Shown piece by piece: positions 9,048 to 18,253 of a stretch of 64,000 bases of DNA. Location: assembly GCF_001006325.2 (NCBI RefSeq), contig NZ_LBIA02000001.1, forward strand, positions 3,411,501-3,475,500, in the 5' to 3' direction. The DNA comes from Afipia massiliensis (lineage in GTDB: Bacteria > Pseudomonadota > Alphaproteobacteria > Rhizobiales > Xanthobacteraceae). Under the pieces are notes generated by a model. The model searched no databases. It was not told where the DNA came from and saw only the letters and a list, made by a program, of their open reading frames with translations. Within the stretch, counting starts at the first letter, position 1, and each line of letters starts with the position of its first letter. A program made the translations under genes and the position numbers.

Positions 9048-10151
9048 TTAACTATGGCGTCGATCGTTTATACGCAAAATGAGCGTCTTGATGCGTTGCT
9101 GAAAATCGTATGGCAAGAACTGATTAGCAATTTTTTCAATTTTGGTGAGCAACCCAAGCACGAGTGTCTCTTTGATGGGCCAGCCAGCGACAAAATTTCG
9201 GTATTCAATGTGCGTGAAACCATGGCACTTCGCGGCCAATCTCATGGCTTCTAAGTTTCCTCCCCATTTTTGCATTGTTTCAAGCGCAAACAACCGATGA
9301 TGAAGCGTTGGCTGTTTGGCGGCGTACTTAGCAAGATAAAACAGAACCAGAGAATCATCGGCGTCGTCTGACACTGATATATCTGGAAAGATTTTCAGAA
9401 GCTCATCTAACGATAGGACACTCCAATAGTTCCTAAGCAGTCGCGCGTATTCGGTCGCATATATTGCTCTATTTTGCGGCGACCCAACACTCATGTTGGA
9501 GCCGTTTCGCGCCAGCCTATAGTATGTTAAATTATCCTGAACCACATGGATGTCATAGCCGGCCATGGCAATTCGGAGCCACATATCAAGATCTTGAAGT
9601 TGCACGTACCGGCCGTCGAGTGGACCAAGCCGATCAAAGCATTCCCGACGCACCGTAGCGCTTGATGCGCAAAAGACGTTTCCCGAATGGAAAAAATACC
9701 TAAGCCACGCATGCCGGTCACGGTTTCTGGCTTGAAAAAGCGATTGGTGACGATTGGTCGCTTGCTTCCATGTTTTTCCGTGCTCATCAATTAAACTTAC
9801 AAGTGTGAAGACTACCCCACAATTTTGGTTCTTCTCTAAATGATCGACTTGTCGCTTTAGTTTTTCGGGACTCCACGTATCGTCAGAATTAAGAATTGCA
9901 ACCAAGTTGCCTTTGCAAAAACTAAGGCCTCTCATTGTGGTAGGCCCGCCCAAATTTCGTTGTTCGGCGATAATTTGTATTGAAGGATGCAACACTGACT
10001 TGGCAGCCTCAATGGAGCCGTCGCTGGAACCATCGTCAATTACGACAATTTCGTCAGGTGGCAATGTTTGCGCGAGTGCGCTCGTCAGCGTGGCCCGAAT
10101 GAATTTTTCGTGGTTGTAGAGCGGGACAAAAACGCTAATGGATTTTGTCAT
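9048..10151 (-). CDS. Family 2 glycosyltransferase
   Basis: A 367-residue GT-A enzyme: N-terminal SVFVPLYNHEKFIRATLTSA, nucleotide-binding IDDGSSDGS and the metal-binding NSDDTW (about residue 90). A D-rich motif LQDLDMWLRIA around 180-190 fits the catalytic loop of GT2 enzymes. It is soluble, so it probably adds a sugar to the lipid-linked glycan on the cytoplasmic face. Base composition is AT-richer than in the housekeeping genes to the left. The sugar specificity is unknown. Confidence 0.9.
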   Translation of the reverse strand: MTKSISVFVPLYNHEKFIRATLTSALAQTLPPDEIVVIDDGSSDGSIEAAKSVLHPSIQIIAEQRNLGGPTTMRGLSFCKGNLVAILNSDDTWSPEKLKRQVDHLEKNQNCGVVFTLVSLIDEHGKTWKQATNRHQSLFQARNRDRHAWLRYFFHSGNVFCASSATVRRECFDRLGPLDGRYVQLQDLDMWLRIAMAGYDIHVVQDNLTYYRLARNGSNMSVGSPQNRAIYATEYARLLRNYWSVLSLDELLKIFPDISVSDDADDSLVLFYLAKYAAKQPTLHHRLFALETMQKWGGNLEAMRLAAKCHGFTHIEYRNFVAGWPIKETLVLGLLTKIEKIANQFLPYDFQQRIKTLILRINDRRHS

Positions 10152-10224
10152 TTTTCTAGTATCATGAGAAAAAACTGACCTAATTGCAATTTGTGGTTTG
10201 GCCTACTCTTCGAAAGGTTGCTGG

Positions 10225-11043
10225 ATGTCACCGGAGCTCGTCAGTTATAAAGCCAACGGATTCTTTGTAGCAAAAGGCTTGTTGGAGGAAAAGTCCGTCC
10301 AGCGGTTAATGCAGTCAATGCAGAAGACTGTTACCGATCAGTTGCGCGCTTTATCAGCTTCGGCAGAGGAAGATGGCCTATTTCCCGCATTGAAGGCTCT
10401 GCACCGTATCGATATCCAGCGATATAAAAAGGTCGTGGGCGCGCTGTGGCGAAAGGAAGAGGCGTTCAAACTCGCGCACGATAAGAATATCACGGACTTT
10501 CTAAGGGAGAAGTTCGGCTGGCATGACATATTCTTGCCTGGCGGACAGGTCGCACTTATCATGTCCGACGAACTGAAAATTCCAAATGGGTATTTCGGTT
10601 TTGTGACCCACCAGGACTTTCCATCGGTTCAAGGCAGCCTCGACGGGGTCGTGGTTTGGTTTCCACTGGTTAATGTGGATCGGAGCAACTTCCCGCTTGA
10701 GGTGATACCTCAGAGCCATCGCTTAGGCTTGTTGCCCACGATCAAACATGGAGAATCGACCTGGGAGGTTAATCCGGATGCGTACAATCAAGAGGAATTC
10801 GTACCCATCGAGGTTGACGTTGGAGATGTAATCTTCATGTCTGTATTTACGATCCATCGCAGTTCGATCAATGGAGCCCCAGGAAGGTTCAGATTGGCAA
10901 TGTCAACGCGATTCGATAATGGCGATGAACCAACATTCGTGGATCGGGTGTACCCGACCGCCTATACTCGCTCAGTCCAGCGTGAGCAATATTTTGAGGG
11001 ATTCCCGACGCCAGCACAGGTGAAGGCTGTATTCGGATCGTAA
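10225..11043 (+). CDS. Phytanoyl-CoA dioxygenase (PhyH) family protein
   Basis: A 272-residue Fe(II)/2-oxoglutarate dioxygenase-like protein. The facial-triad candidates are the H-x-D of THQDFPS (about residue 130) and the distal His of TIHRSS (about 216), followed by an Arg-rich strand (GRFRLAMSTRF) that would bind 2-oxoglutarate. The frame opens at a TTG at 10198, but ATG 10225 follows AAAGG and is preferred. PhyH-family genes in polysaccharide clusters may oxidise a sugar or lipid substituent; the substrate here is unknown. It is transcribed against its neighbours and converges with wzt. Confidence 0.8.
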   Translation: MSPELVSYKANGFFVAKGLLEEKSVQRLMQSMQKTVTDQLRALSASAEEDGLFPALKALHRIDIQRYKKVVGALWRKEEAFKLAHDKNITDFLREKFGWHDIFLPGGQVALIMSDELKIPNGYFGFVTHQDFPSVQGSLDGVVVWFPLVNVDRSNFPLEVIPQSHRLGLLPTIKHGESTWEVNPDAYNQEEFVPIEVDVGDVIFMSVFTIHRSSINGAPGRFRLAMSTRFDNGDEPTFVDRVYPTAYTRSVQREQYFEGFPTPAQVKAVFGS

Positions 11044-11112
11044 GCCGATTGCCAAGGCCAGCAATAACGTCTCTGATCTCGTAGGTTTTGAAAAGAGCTT
11101 GGCTCGGCTTGT

Positions 11113-11823
11113 CTACGCTACGAACGGAGTCAATCGTCCGTGTTCGAGCTTTAGAATTTGGCTGCACTGGTTTTTTATCAACGCGATATCGTGAGACGCG
11201 AGAACGACAATACGCGCGCCCTGAACGAGCTTGTCGAGTCTGGCTCTTGCCTTTTCGACAAACGCAGCATCGCCGACGCTTAGCCATTCGTCCATTAGAA
11301 CGATGTCGGCCTCGACGCTTGTCGCGACCGCAAATGCCAATCTCATGACCATGCCAGTGGAATATGTCCTTATCGGTAGGTGGAGATAGTCACCAATTCC
11401 AGAGAATTCGACGATGTCGTCGAGCATCGTTTTCATTTTCCGCGCGGGTACCCCCATAACGCGTCCTCGCATGAAGATATTTTCCATGCCGGTTGCTTCC
11501 ATGTCGATTCCCACCGTGATACTCAGCATCGATGTAACCCGCCCTTTGACGGCGAGATATCCGCTCACGGGCTCGTAAATTCCGGCTAGTACGCGTAGCA
11601 ACGTGGATTTTCCGGAGCCGTTATGTCCGATCAAACCAATACGATCGCCTTCATGGAACTCAAATGAAACGTCGTCGAGGGCGCGAACAAACACTCGTTC
11701 CGAGGCGTCACGAGCAAGAACCCCACCCGTTGCGATATTCACGATGGATGTCTTTACGGATCGGTTGTTCGCGCCGTAAATCGGGAAGTCGATCGTTACA
11801 TTCCTGGCTTCAATGAGCGGCAT
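11113..11823 (-). CDS. wzt: Polysaccharide ABC exporter ATPase (Wzt-like)
   Basis: A 236-residue ABC ATPase with Walker A GHNGSGKST (66-74), signature region YSTGMVMRLAFA, Walker B IVLMDEW and the H-loop ASHD. It is 4 bases downstream of the permease gene. It ends right after the nucleotide-binding domain, with no C-terminal carbohydrate-binding domain, so export probably does not depend on a terminal-cap recognition module. With Wzm it would flip the undecaprenyl-linked glycan across the inner membrane. Confidence 0.93.
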   Translation of the reverse strand: MPLIEARNVTIDFPIYGANNRSVKTSIVNIATGGVLARDASERVFVRALDDVSFEFHEGDRIGLIGHNGSGKSTLLRVLAGIYEPVSGYLAVKGRVTSMLSITVGIDMEATGMENIFMRGRVMGVPARKMKTMLDDIVEFSGIGDYLHLPIRTYSTGMVMRLAFAVATSVEADIVLMDEWLSVGDAAFVEKARARLDKLVQGARIVVLASHDIALIKNQCSQILKLEHGRLTPFVA

Positions 11824-11827
11824 ACAA

Positions 11828-12676
11828 TTAAATCCAATAGCTGATGCGGCTTCGGAATCTCGCGAACAGACAAAGGGCCACTGCGCCTCCCACCACCGCC
11901 ATGCCGCACGTCACGATCCATGACAGCAAGTTAGGTGTTTCTCCAACTAGTGGCGACCTGACTATCTGGATCAAATGATAGATGACATTCCATTCCGCCA
12001 ACTCGCGTCGTTCGCCGAGCATCTCCACTTGCCACATGATAGGTGTCAGGAAAAACAGTAATTGGACGACGCTTCCGACTATCTGAGCGATATCTCGAAA
12101 GCGGACGCACAAGATAGCGAGTGCTGTTCCGATCCATAGCAAATTTAAGAGCATAACTATCAAGCCAGGCAGCACCATGGGCACAGTAGCCAACGTTCTT
12201 GGCGGGAAGAACAACAAGACGGTCAGCACGATGACGAAATTATGCAGAAACATGATCAAGTGCTTGACCAATACTTTGAACACATAGGTCGAGTAGGGGA
12301 TTTTTACATCCTTGATAAATCCTTCGGCAGAGACGAACGCGAAGCCGACCTCATTCAAATATCCCGAGATAAAAACCCAAACTACCAATCCGATAGCTAG
12401 ATGTTGAAAATATGGACCAAGAGGCTGCTCGAAAAGCCTCCCATACAGCGGTCCCATCGCAGCAATCATGATGCCGGTACTAATTGTGATCCAGAACGGA
12501 CCGATCAGCGAGCGACGATAGCGTTGCCGTATTTCTTGCCAAGCGAGATGCCACCAGATCGGCTGCCAAAGCGCTTCCTTTAGGTCTGTTATTGCTAGAG
12601 ACAGCCGTTTGTTGGCCAATGAAAACTCCCGCTCGATCCTTTGGAGCCCCTCACGGATATGTTTGGGCATCTGCAA
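11828..12676 (-). CDS. wzm: Polysaccharide ABC exporter permease (Wzm-like)
   Basis: A 282-residue ABC-2 type membrane protein with six hydrophobic segments, preceded by an amphipathic N-terminus and the conserved LAWQEIRQRYRRSLIGPFW motif (about 44-62). It partners the ATPase downstream. Its start overlaps the end of rmlC by 26 bases, placing it in the rmlB-rmlD-rmlA-rmlC-wzm-wzt transcription unit. It forms the membrane channel for O-polysaccharide export. Confidence 0.93.
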   Translation of the reverse strand: MQMPKHIREGLQRIEREFSLANKRLSLAITDLKEALWQPIWWHLAWQEIRQRYRRSLIGPFWITISTGIMIAAMGPLYGRLFEQPLGPYFQHLAIGLVVWVFISGYLNEVGFAFVSAEGFIKDVKIPYSTYVFKVLVKHLIMFLHNFVIVLTVLLFFPPRTLATVPMVLPGLIVMLLNLLWIGTALAILCVRFRDIAQIVGSVVQLLFFLTPIMWQVEMLGERRELAEWNVIYHLIQIVRSPLVGETPNLLSWIVTCGMAVVGGAVALCLFARFRSRISYWI

Positions 12677-13193
12677 ATGGTTGATGTAGTCGGTCTTTCG
12701 CAGACAAAATTGGCTCAGCTGAAAGAGGCCAATCGATGCTTATGGTTGGATCGTTCCAGCTTATGCAGCGTTCTTGCTCGGGGGCGTAGTAATCCGTGGT
12801 CTTGTAAAGACACTCAGCGTCCGATATGGCAAGATATCCATGCGCAAATCCTGGCGGTATCCACATTTGCCGCTTGTTTTCTGCTGATAGGAATTCGCCA
12901 ACCCACTGACCAAAGAAGGGTGAGCTTCTTCGAATGTCGATCGCGACATCGAAAATTTCCCCACGGATCACTCGGATGAGTTTTCCCTGTGGCTGGCCGA
13001 TCTGATAGTGGAGCCCTCTCAAAACATTGCGACTTGATTTCGAGTGATTGTCTTGCACAAACCCGAGAGCGCAGTTGGTGGCTGCTTGAAAATCCGCGAG
13101 GCTGTAGCTCTCGAAGAAAAGTCCGCGGTCGTCCTCAAAAACCCGTGGCTCAAGAAGTACAATGTCAGGAATAGTGAGCAACGTGGCTTTCAT
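12651..13193 (-). CDS. rmlC: dTDP-4-dehydrorhamnose 3,5-epimerase
   Basis: A 180-residue cupin with the RmlC core RGLHYQ (catalytic His in this motif), the KLIRVIRGEIFDVAID strand and MWIPPGFAHGYLAIS. It epimerises C3 and C5 of dTDP-4-keto-6-deoxyglucose on the way to dTDP-L-rhamnose. The required last enzyme RmlD is damaged in this locus, so its product may need an RmlD from elsewhere. Separated from rmlA by 146 bases. Confidence 0.95.
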   Translation of the reverse strand: MKATLLTIPDIVLLEPRVFEDDRGLFFESYSLADFQAATNCALGFVQDNHSKSSRNVLRGLHYQIGQPQGKLIRVIRGEIFDVAIDIRRSSPFFGQWVGEFLSAENKRQMWIPPGFAHGYLAISDAECLYKTTDYYAPEQERCISWNDPTISIDWPLSAEPILSAKDRLHQPFADAQTYP

Positions 13194-13339
13194 ACGATCT
13201 GAATTTCTCGAGTTATCGTTGTCGATCGGGCCTGCATCGTGCCGTACGTTGTCGGTCTAACAAGGAGCTGCCATCTCCAAAAGCACCTTCACTCTATTCA
13301 CGATCTAACGACTTGCAAGGGTTGTCGAGATTGCTGATT

Positions 13340-14221
13340 TTAAAAGATCCGCTGAGACAATAAGCTGCTTAGATATGCACCATACTCATTCTTAGACATT
13401 GCCACAGCTGCTTTGTGCAAATCTTCATCGCTGATCCAGCCATTTCGCCAAGCGATTTCTTCGAGACATGCGACCTTCAAGCCCTGCCGGCGTTCCAAAG
13501 CGGCGATGAAATGAGACGCTTCAAGCAGCGCTTCGTGTGTGCCGGTGTCTAGCCATGCAAAGCCTCGTCCCATGATTTCGACTGAAAGTTTCCCGCCTTC
13601 CAGGTAGAGCTTGTTAAGATCAGTGATTTCTAGTTCGCCCCGCGCTGATGGCTTTACGCTCTTGGCGAGTGCAACTACATCGCGATCATAAAAATACAGA
13701 CCTGCAACGGCGTAGTTGGAGCGCGGCTTTCTTGGCTTCTCCTCGAGAGACAATACTTTTCCTCTCGCGTCGAATTCAGCTACGCCGTAGCGCTCGGGAT
13801 CACTTACGTGATAAGCGAAAATGACAGCGCCGCTCGCATTTTGGCTCGTGCGTGTCAACAATCCATGCAGATCGTGGCCGTAGAAGATGTTATCTCCGAG
13901 GATCAACGCACAGGGATTCTGGCCAATGAAGGTTTCGCCGATTACGAAGGCTTGGGCCAGACCGTCTGGCGATGGCTGAACCGCGTATTGCAAGCTGATG
14001 CCCCAATTCCCACCGTCGCCGAGTAACTCGTTGAAGTACGGAAGGTCTCGCGGGGTCGAGATAATCAGAATTTCCTGAATGCCAGCAAGCATCAGTGTCG
14101 AAAGCGGATAATAAATCATCGGCTTGTCGTAAACTGGGAGCAACTGCTTCGATATCGCAATGGTCGCCGGATGGAGGCGAGTTCCAGCGCCGCCTGCTAG
14201 GATGATCCCCCTTCGCTTCAT
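13340..14221 (-). CDS. rmlA: Glucose-1-phosphate thymidylyltransferase
   Basis: A 293-residue nucleotidyltransferase with the [11 protein letters not shown] motif at the N-terminus, the sugar-phosphate loop [10 protein letters not shown] and ILGDNIFYG. It makes dTDP-glucose from glucose-1-phosphate and dTTP, feeding both the rhamnose branch and the 4-amino-sugar branch. Its ATG overlaps the rmlD stop (ATGA), so it depends on translation through the shortened rmlD frame. Confidence 0.96.
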   Translation of the reverse strand: MKRRGIILAGGAGTRLHPATIAISKQLLPVYDKPMIYYPLSTLMLAGIQEILIISTPRDLPYFNELLGDGGNWGISLQYAVQPSPDGLAQAFVIGETFIGQNPCALILGDNIFYGHDLHGLLTRTSQNASGAVIFAYHVSDPERYGVAEFDARGKVLSLEEKPRKPRSNYAVAGLYFYDRDVVALAKSVKPSARGELEITDLNKLYLEGGKLSVEIMGRGFAWLDTGTHEALLEASHFIAALERRQGLKVACLEEIAWRNGWISDEDLHKAAVAMSKNEYGAYLSSLLSQRIF

Positions 14222-14901
14222 GCCATTGCTCCTGCTGAAAATTCAGAAACTACCTTCCTTGCATGGTCGGGCCATGAGGGAAGGTCTAAGTAGAATATTT
14301 TGCACAGTTTCGCGGTATCCAAGCGTAAGTTCGCCGGACGCGTTACCGAGGTTTCATAGTCCGCTGCCAATATCACCCTCACGCCACTTGCCGAGCAGCG
14401 TAATTTCAATCCTTGGCGCGATGCTTCCCCAAATAAAAATTTTGCGAAACCATACCAACTCGTCGCAGCAATGAGGTGACGATCTTTCGCCGCGCGCACA
14501 GCTCTTCCGCCGTCTCTTTTCGTTGCGCCGTAGACGTTGAGTGGACGCGTTGCATCATCTTCGAGATAGGGAACATCCTTCTTGCCATCGAAGACGTAAT
14601 CGGTTGAATGGTGAGCGAACCGCGCATTGTTGCAACTGGCGTAATCCGTGAGTGCGGCCACTGCATCGCGGTTGACGCGATGTGTTCTCGCTGGCTCGCT
14701 GTTGGCGAGATTGACGTTTGTATGGGCCGTGGCATCAACGATGAAGGTTGGGCGGTATTTGACTATAACCGAGCGCAGTGCACCGATATCCCCGAGATCT
14801 AAGTCTTTACGTGCAGGTGCAGCGATCTCGTCTAGCGGAAGCAGGGTACTTTGTGATTTTGAGCCAATCTGGCTAGTTTTCCCCAACAGCGGAATTCTCA
14901 C
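14218..14901 (-). pseudogene. rmlD: dTDP-4-dehydrorhamnose reductase with a large internal deletion
   Basis: The frame encodes 227 residues against about 290-300 for RmlD. Residues 1-148 follow RmlD (STDYVFDG, DATRPLNVYGATK), but at TSW147-149 the sequence jumps straight to the C-terminal TSWYGFAKFLFGEA segment and TRPANLRLDT. In intact enzymes, two tryptophan-containing boxes (RTSWVY and GxTxWY) are about 70 residues apart; here they are merged, removing much of the core including the QxGAPT region. The nucleotide-binding GxxGQxG is also altered (GKTSQIG). The deletion is in frame, so downstream rmlA coupling survives. I judge the product inactive or changed in function. Confidence 0.8.
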
Positions 14902-16025
14902 TATCCGTACTGCCTGTTAATCCAATTGCGATAAGCGCCGCTTTGTACGTCCGTTACCCATTCGGGGTTGTCCAAATACCATTGGACCGTTTTGCGAATG
15001 CCGGTTTCGAATGTTTCAACGGCGCGCCACCCAAGTTCACGCTGGATCTTTCCTGAATCGATTGCATATCGGCGATCATGCCCTGGTCGATCCTTCACGA
15101 AGGTTGTTAGCTCATTGTAGCTTGCAAGCCGAGAGTCCGTCTCCGGGCCCCTGAAAGGTCGCAGTCCAACAGGTATCGTCTCATCGAGTACTCTGCAGAT
15201 GGTTTTTACAACCTCGATATTCTGCATTTCAACGCTGCCCCCAATGTTATAGGTCTCTCCGACTTTGCCGTTCAGCAGCACCGTCGAGATAGCAGTGCAG
15301 TGATCTTCGACGTAGAGCCAATCACGCACATGCAGCCCATCTCCATAAATCGGAAGAGGTTTACCAGCGAGGGCATTGTGAATGATCAGGGGGATAAGCT
15401 TTTCGGGAAATTGCCTAGGGCCGTAATTATTTGAGCAGTTTGTCGTGATCACTGGCAACCCATAGGTGTGCTGCCATGCACGGACCATATGATCAGATGA
15501 CGCCTTGGACGCGGCGTAAGGGCTATTAGGTTGAAATTGGGAGGATTCGCAGAATGCATTCATGTCTTCTAGTAGCGATCCATAGACCTCATCGGTCGAC
15601 ACATGCAGAAAGCGAAAATCGCGTCGCATATCATCTTCGAGATCTGACCAGTAAGCCCGCACCGACTCCAACAGCCGAAAGGTCCCGACAATATTAGTCA
15701 TAACAAACGGTTCGGGCCCGTGGATAGACCTGTCGACATGCGACTCTGCAGCGAAATTTAACACAGCGACAGGCTTGTGATGGTTCAGGATGGATCCGAC
15801 AAGTGAGCTGTTACCAATATCGCCAGAAACGAAAGAGTACCTGGTCGCGTCGGAGAGCGACACGAGATTGCCGAGATTTCCTGCATAGGTTAGCTTGTCT
15901 AGATTGATGACTGATGCGCCTCCCGCTGAAAGCCAGGAATGGATAAAATTCGAACCAATAAATCCCGCGCCTCCCGTAACCAGGATTGGCCGTGGAGACA
16001 GCAAGCTTAAGCTGGAATGAGACAC
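14901..16025 (-). CDS. rmlB: dTDP-glucose 4,6-dehydratase
   Basis: A 374-residue extended SDR with TGGAGFIGSNF (about 18-28) for NAD binding, STDEVYG, and the YxxxK catalytic pair in SPYAASKASSDH. It converts dTDP-glucose to dTDP-4-keto-6-deoxyglucose, the branch point for L-rhamnose (RmlC/RmlD) and 4-amino sugars (VioA-type). It is the first rml gene transcribed; its end touches the start of rmlD. Confidence 0.96.
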   Translation of the reverse strand: MSHSSLSLLSPRPILVTGGAGFIGSNFIHSWLSAGGASVINLDKLTYAGNLGNLVSLSDATRYSFVSGDIGNSSLVGSILNHHKPVAVLNFAAESHVDRSIHGPEPFVMTNIVGTFRLLESVRAYWSDLEDDMRRDFRFLHVSTDEVYGSLLEDMNAFCESSQFQPNSPYAASKASSDHMVRAWQHTYGLPVITTNCSNNYGPRQFPEKLIPLIIHNALAGKPLPIYGDGLHVRDWLYVEDHCTAISTVLLNGKVGETYNIGGSVEMQNIEVVKTICRVLDETIPVGLRPFRGPETDSRLASYNELTTFVKDRPGHDRRYAIDSGKIQRELGWRAVETFETGIRKTVQWYLDNPEWVTDVQSGAYRNWINRQYG

Positions 16026-16026
16026 C

Positions 16027-17097
16027 TCATATCCTCTTCAGTAATACAGCGAGGAATAGTCCGACGTTATCGACAAGCGTTTGCCGGTATACGCCGGACT
16101 TATACAGGTACATCAGGCGGAGCGGCCATATTGCTTTTCGTGCCTTCGAAAATGCTTCAAGAGTCGCACTGTTTTCCCTCGAAAATATTTCTTCCGCAGA
16201 GCGAAAGGCTTCGAGATTGGTCGTATTCCACCTCGTTATCCGCCCGCTTAACATCATCCGTAGCCGGACGATGCGCGCGCGCAAGCCAGCATTTGCGCCA
16301 AGAATATTCCCGGAGTGCTGCCTGTATTTCAAGCTGGGAACGGGATCGTAGTGAGCTTTGCCGCCGGCGGCGGTTACAATTTGGTAGGTCCACCAATCAT
16401 GAGACACAGCTGCTACAGAACCGCATCTAATCAACAAGCGCCGTGCGCATGAATTAAACACCATTGTGTTGCCACCGCCGATATTCTGCACAAGAGCATT
16501 TTGAAAACTAGGATCTCGCTCAAACAGCGGCGAATATCCAAGATGTGAACCGCTTTCATCTATTAGCTCGGTTCGGGAGAAATAAACCGCAGGAACATCA
16601 GGCGAGATCGATTTGAACCAATTAATCGCTCGTTCCAATTTGTCGTCATTCCAAATGTCATCCTGATCGCTGAATGCATAAAAATCGGCATCTATCCTTT
16701 CATCTAGCGCCAAAGACATAAAATTTCTGAAAAAACCCTGTCGAGGTCCTTCGCGTAAATCCACTGACCGCGACTGCGTTTCCGCAAACCGTTTGACAAG
16801 GTGTACGGTCGCATCAGACGATCCGTCGTCAGAAACATGTAGACTCCACTGGTTTAGAGTCTGGCGTGCATACGACGAGAGTTGTTCTTTCAGAAATCGC
16901 TCGCCGTCTTTCGTGGCAAGAAGGATGGCGATGCGGTGCATTCTTCCTAATCCCTCGCGCACTTGATCAAAATTATCTGCGGGGGGCAAAAAGTTGTCTG
17001 GGTGATTTGCCGACTGAAGAAGTACGATACTTGGGGTCTTGGCCTTTGCGAATATGACCCGTAGCCTATCGGGGGAACTAATCACCGTGGCGGACAT
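16027..17097 (-). CDS. Family 2 glycosyltransferase (rhamnosyltransferase-like)
   Basis: A GT-A enzyme with IAILLATKDGERFLKEQLSS, SDDGSSDAT and SDQDDIW, the combination common in GT2 rhamnosyltransferases; the C-terminal half carries GGGNTMVFN and SHDWWTY. As drawn (ATG 17097, overlapping the upstream gene by 20 bases) it has 356 residues, with the first 52 unlike GT2. An ATG at 16941 begins exactly at the conserved domain and is a credible alternative start. It sits directly upstream of rmlB, which supports a dTDP-sugar donor. Confidence 0.88.
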   Translation of the reverse strand: MSATVISSPDRLRVIFAKAKTPSIVLLQSANHPDNFLPPADNFDQVREGLGRMHRIAILLATKDGERFLKEQLSSYARQTLNQWSLHVSDDGSSDATVHLVKRFAETQSRSVDLREGPRQGFFRNFMSLALDERIDADFYAFSDQDDIWNDDKLERAINWFKSISPDVPAVYFSRTELIDESGSHLGYSPLFERDPSFQNALVQNIGGGNTMVFNSCARRLLIRCGSVAAVSHDWWTYQIVTAAGGKAHYDPVPSLKYRQHSGNILGANAGLRARIVRLRMMLSGRITRWNTTNLEAFRSAEEIFSRENSATLEAFSKARKAIWPLRLMYLYKSGVYRQTLVDNVGLFLAVLLKRI

Positions 17098-18253
17098 CGC
17101 GGGAGCCTTTCAGTCGATGGTATACCACAAGGACTGTCGGCCACTTTTTGACCATCCGGTCCTTCAGCTGCTGCAATGAAATTTCAGGTCGTTGGAATGC
17201 AAATCTCAGCTGCGGCAATGTAATTCTTGGCCGCTTCAAGGCCGCATAGATAAAAAACGGCGCTGCCGCGATGAGATGTCCCCAAAAGATAAATTTAGCT
17301 TTCCAAGTAAGGTGCGCGACCTCTCCTCGCTTGGGAGCGGACAGGACATAGCGCGAAAATCCGACCACCGCGCCAGCGAATATGTCCCAGTGGGCGCTTC
17401 CTAGATAAAGGGCAAAATGCCTGAAGCCGTGGAGATGGAATAGCCAATGCTGCTCCAGGCTTCGACCTGAAAAGACGCCTTGTTCATGAACGCGATAAGC
17501 GGACATGTATCGATCCATGCAGTAAAAGTCTCCGAACATGCCATAAGTCATGTTGATGGTGACCTCGCAACTATAGGGGTCCGCAAACGCAGGGGGCGGC
17601 GCCAGCTCGAAAACATTGCGATAGACGATACTACTCAGATGAAACACTCCGGCCATACGAACGAGATCCTGCATCGTAGCTATGTCGCGACCGAATGCCT
17701 TGAAGGGAAGGAAGTGTTCTGACGGGCGGCCATCGTCGTAGACCTTGTTCGTCCAGTGGGCGCACGCAATGAAACTTTTGTTCGTATCCAGAAAGCTCAC
17801 TTGGTCTGAAAGCTTGTTTTCGTCCGTCCAATAATCATCCCCTTCGAGCAGTGCGAAATACTCACCGCGCAAGGTTTGGAACCCGCGTATTGTGTTGAGT
17901 TGCGTCCGGATATGCCCAACGTTTCTAGCGTTGAAGTAGCAATTGATGATGCTTGGATACTGCAGCTCGTAGTTGCGCACGATCTCTTGGGTTTTGTCCG
18001 TCGAAGCGTCATCGATGACATTGATTTCGATATCGAAGTCGCGCTTTTGCATTAGAATGCTGTCCAGCGCTTCTGCGACATAACGCTCATGATTATAGGT
18101 AATGAGCATCACGCTAACTTTGGGACCATCCAACGGCTCGCCGTCTTTGGATCGCCAATTCTTCAACCCGCGCAGACGTCGGCGGGTCCCCAACAACCGT
18201 TGTGTGAACGATTGAGGATGTGGGGGAGGCGGATTAGCGAGCGGCAAGCTCAT
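17078..18253 (-). CDS. Family 2 glycosyltransferase
   Basis: A 391-residue GT2 enzyme: VSVMLITYNHERYVAEALDSI (about 47-67), IDDASTDKT and the metal-binding LEGDDYWTD. A C-terminal hydrophobic stretch around FIFWGHLIAAAPFFIYAAL suggests membrane attachment. It overlaps the downstream GT2 gene by 20 bases and the upstream propeller gene by 4, so the three are probably co-transcribed. Donor and acceptor are unknown. Confidence 0.9.
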   Translation of the reverse strand: MSLPLANPPPPHPQSFTQRLLGTRRRLRGLKNWRSKDGEPLDGPKVSVMLITYNHERYVAEALDSILMQKRDFDIEINVIDDASTDKTQEIVRNYELQYPSIINCYFNARNVGHIRTQLNTIRGFQTLRGEYFALLEGDDYWTDENKLSDQVSFLDTNKSFIACAHWTNKVYDDGRPSEHFLPFKAFGRDIATMQDLVRMAGVFHLSSIVYRNVFELAPPPAFADPYSCEVTINMTYGMFGDFYCMDRYMSAYRVHEQGVFSGRSLEQHWLFHLHGFRHFALYLGSAHWDIFAGAVVGFSRYVLSAPKRGEVAHLTWKAKFIFWGHLIAAAPFFIYAALKRPRITLPQLRFAFQRPEISLQQLKDRMVKKWPTVLVVYHRLKGSRDVRHGD

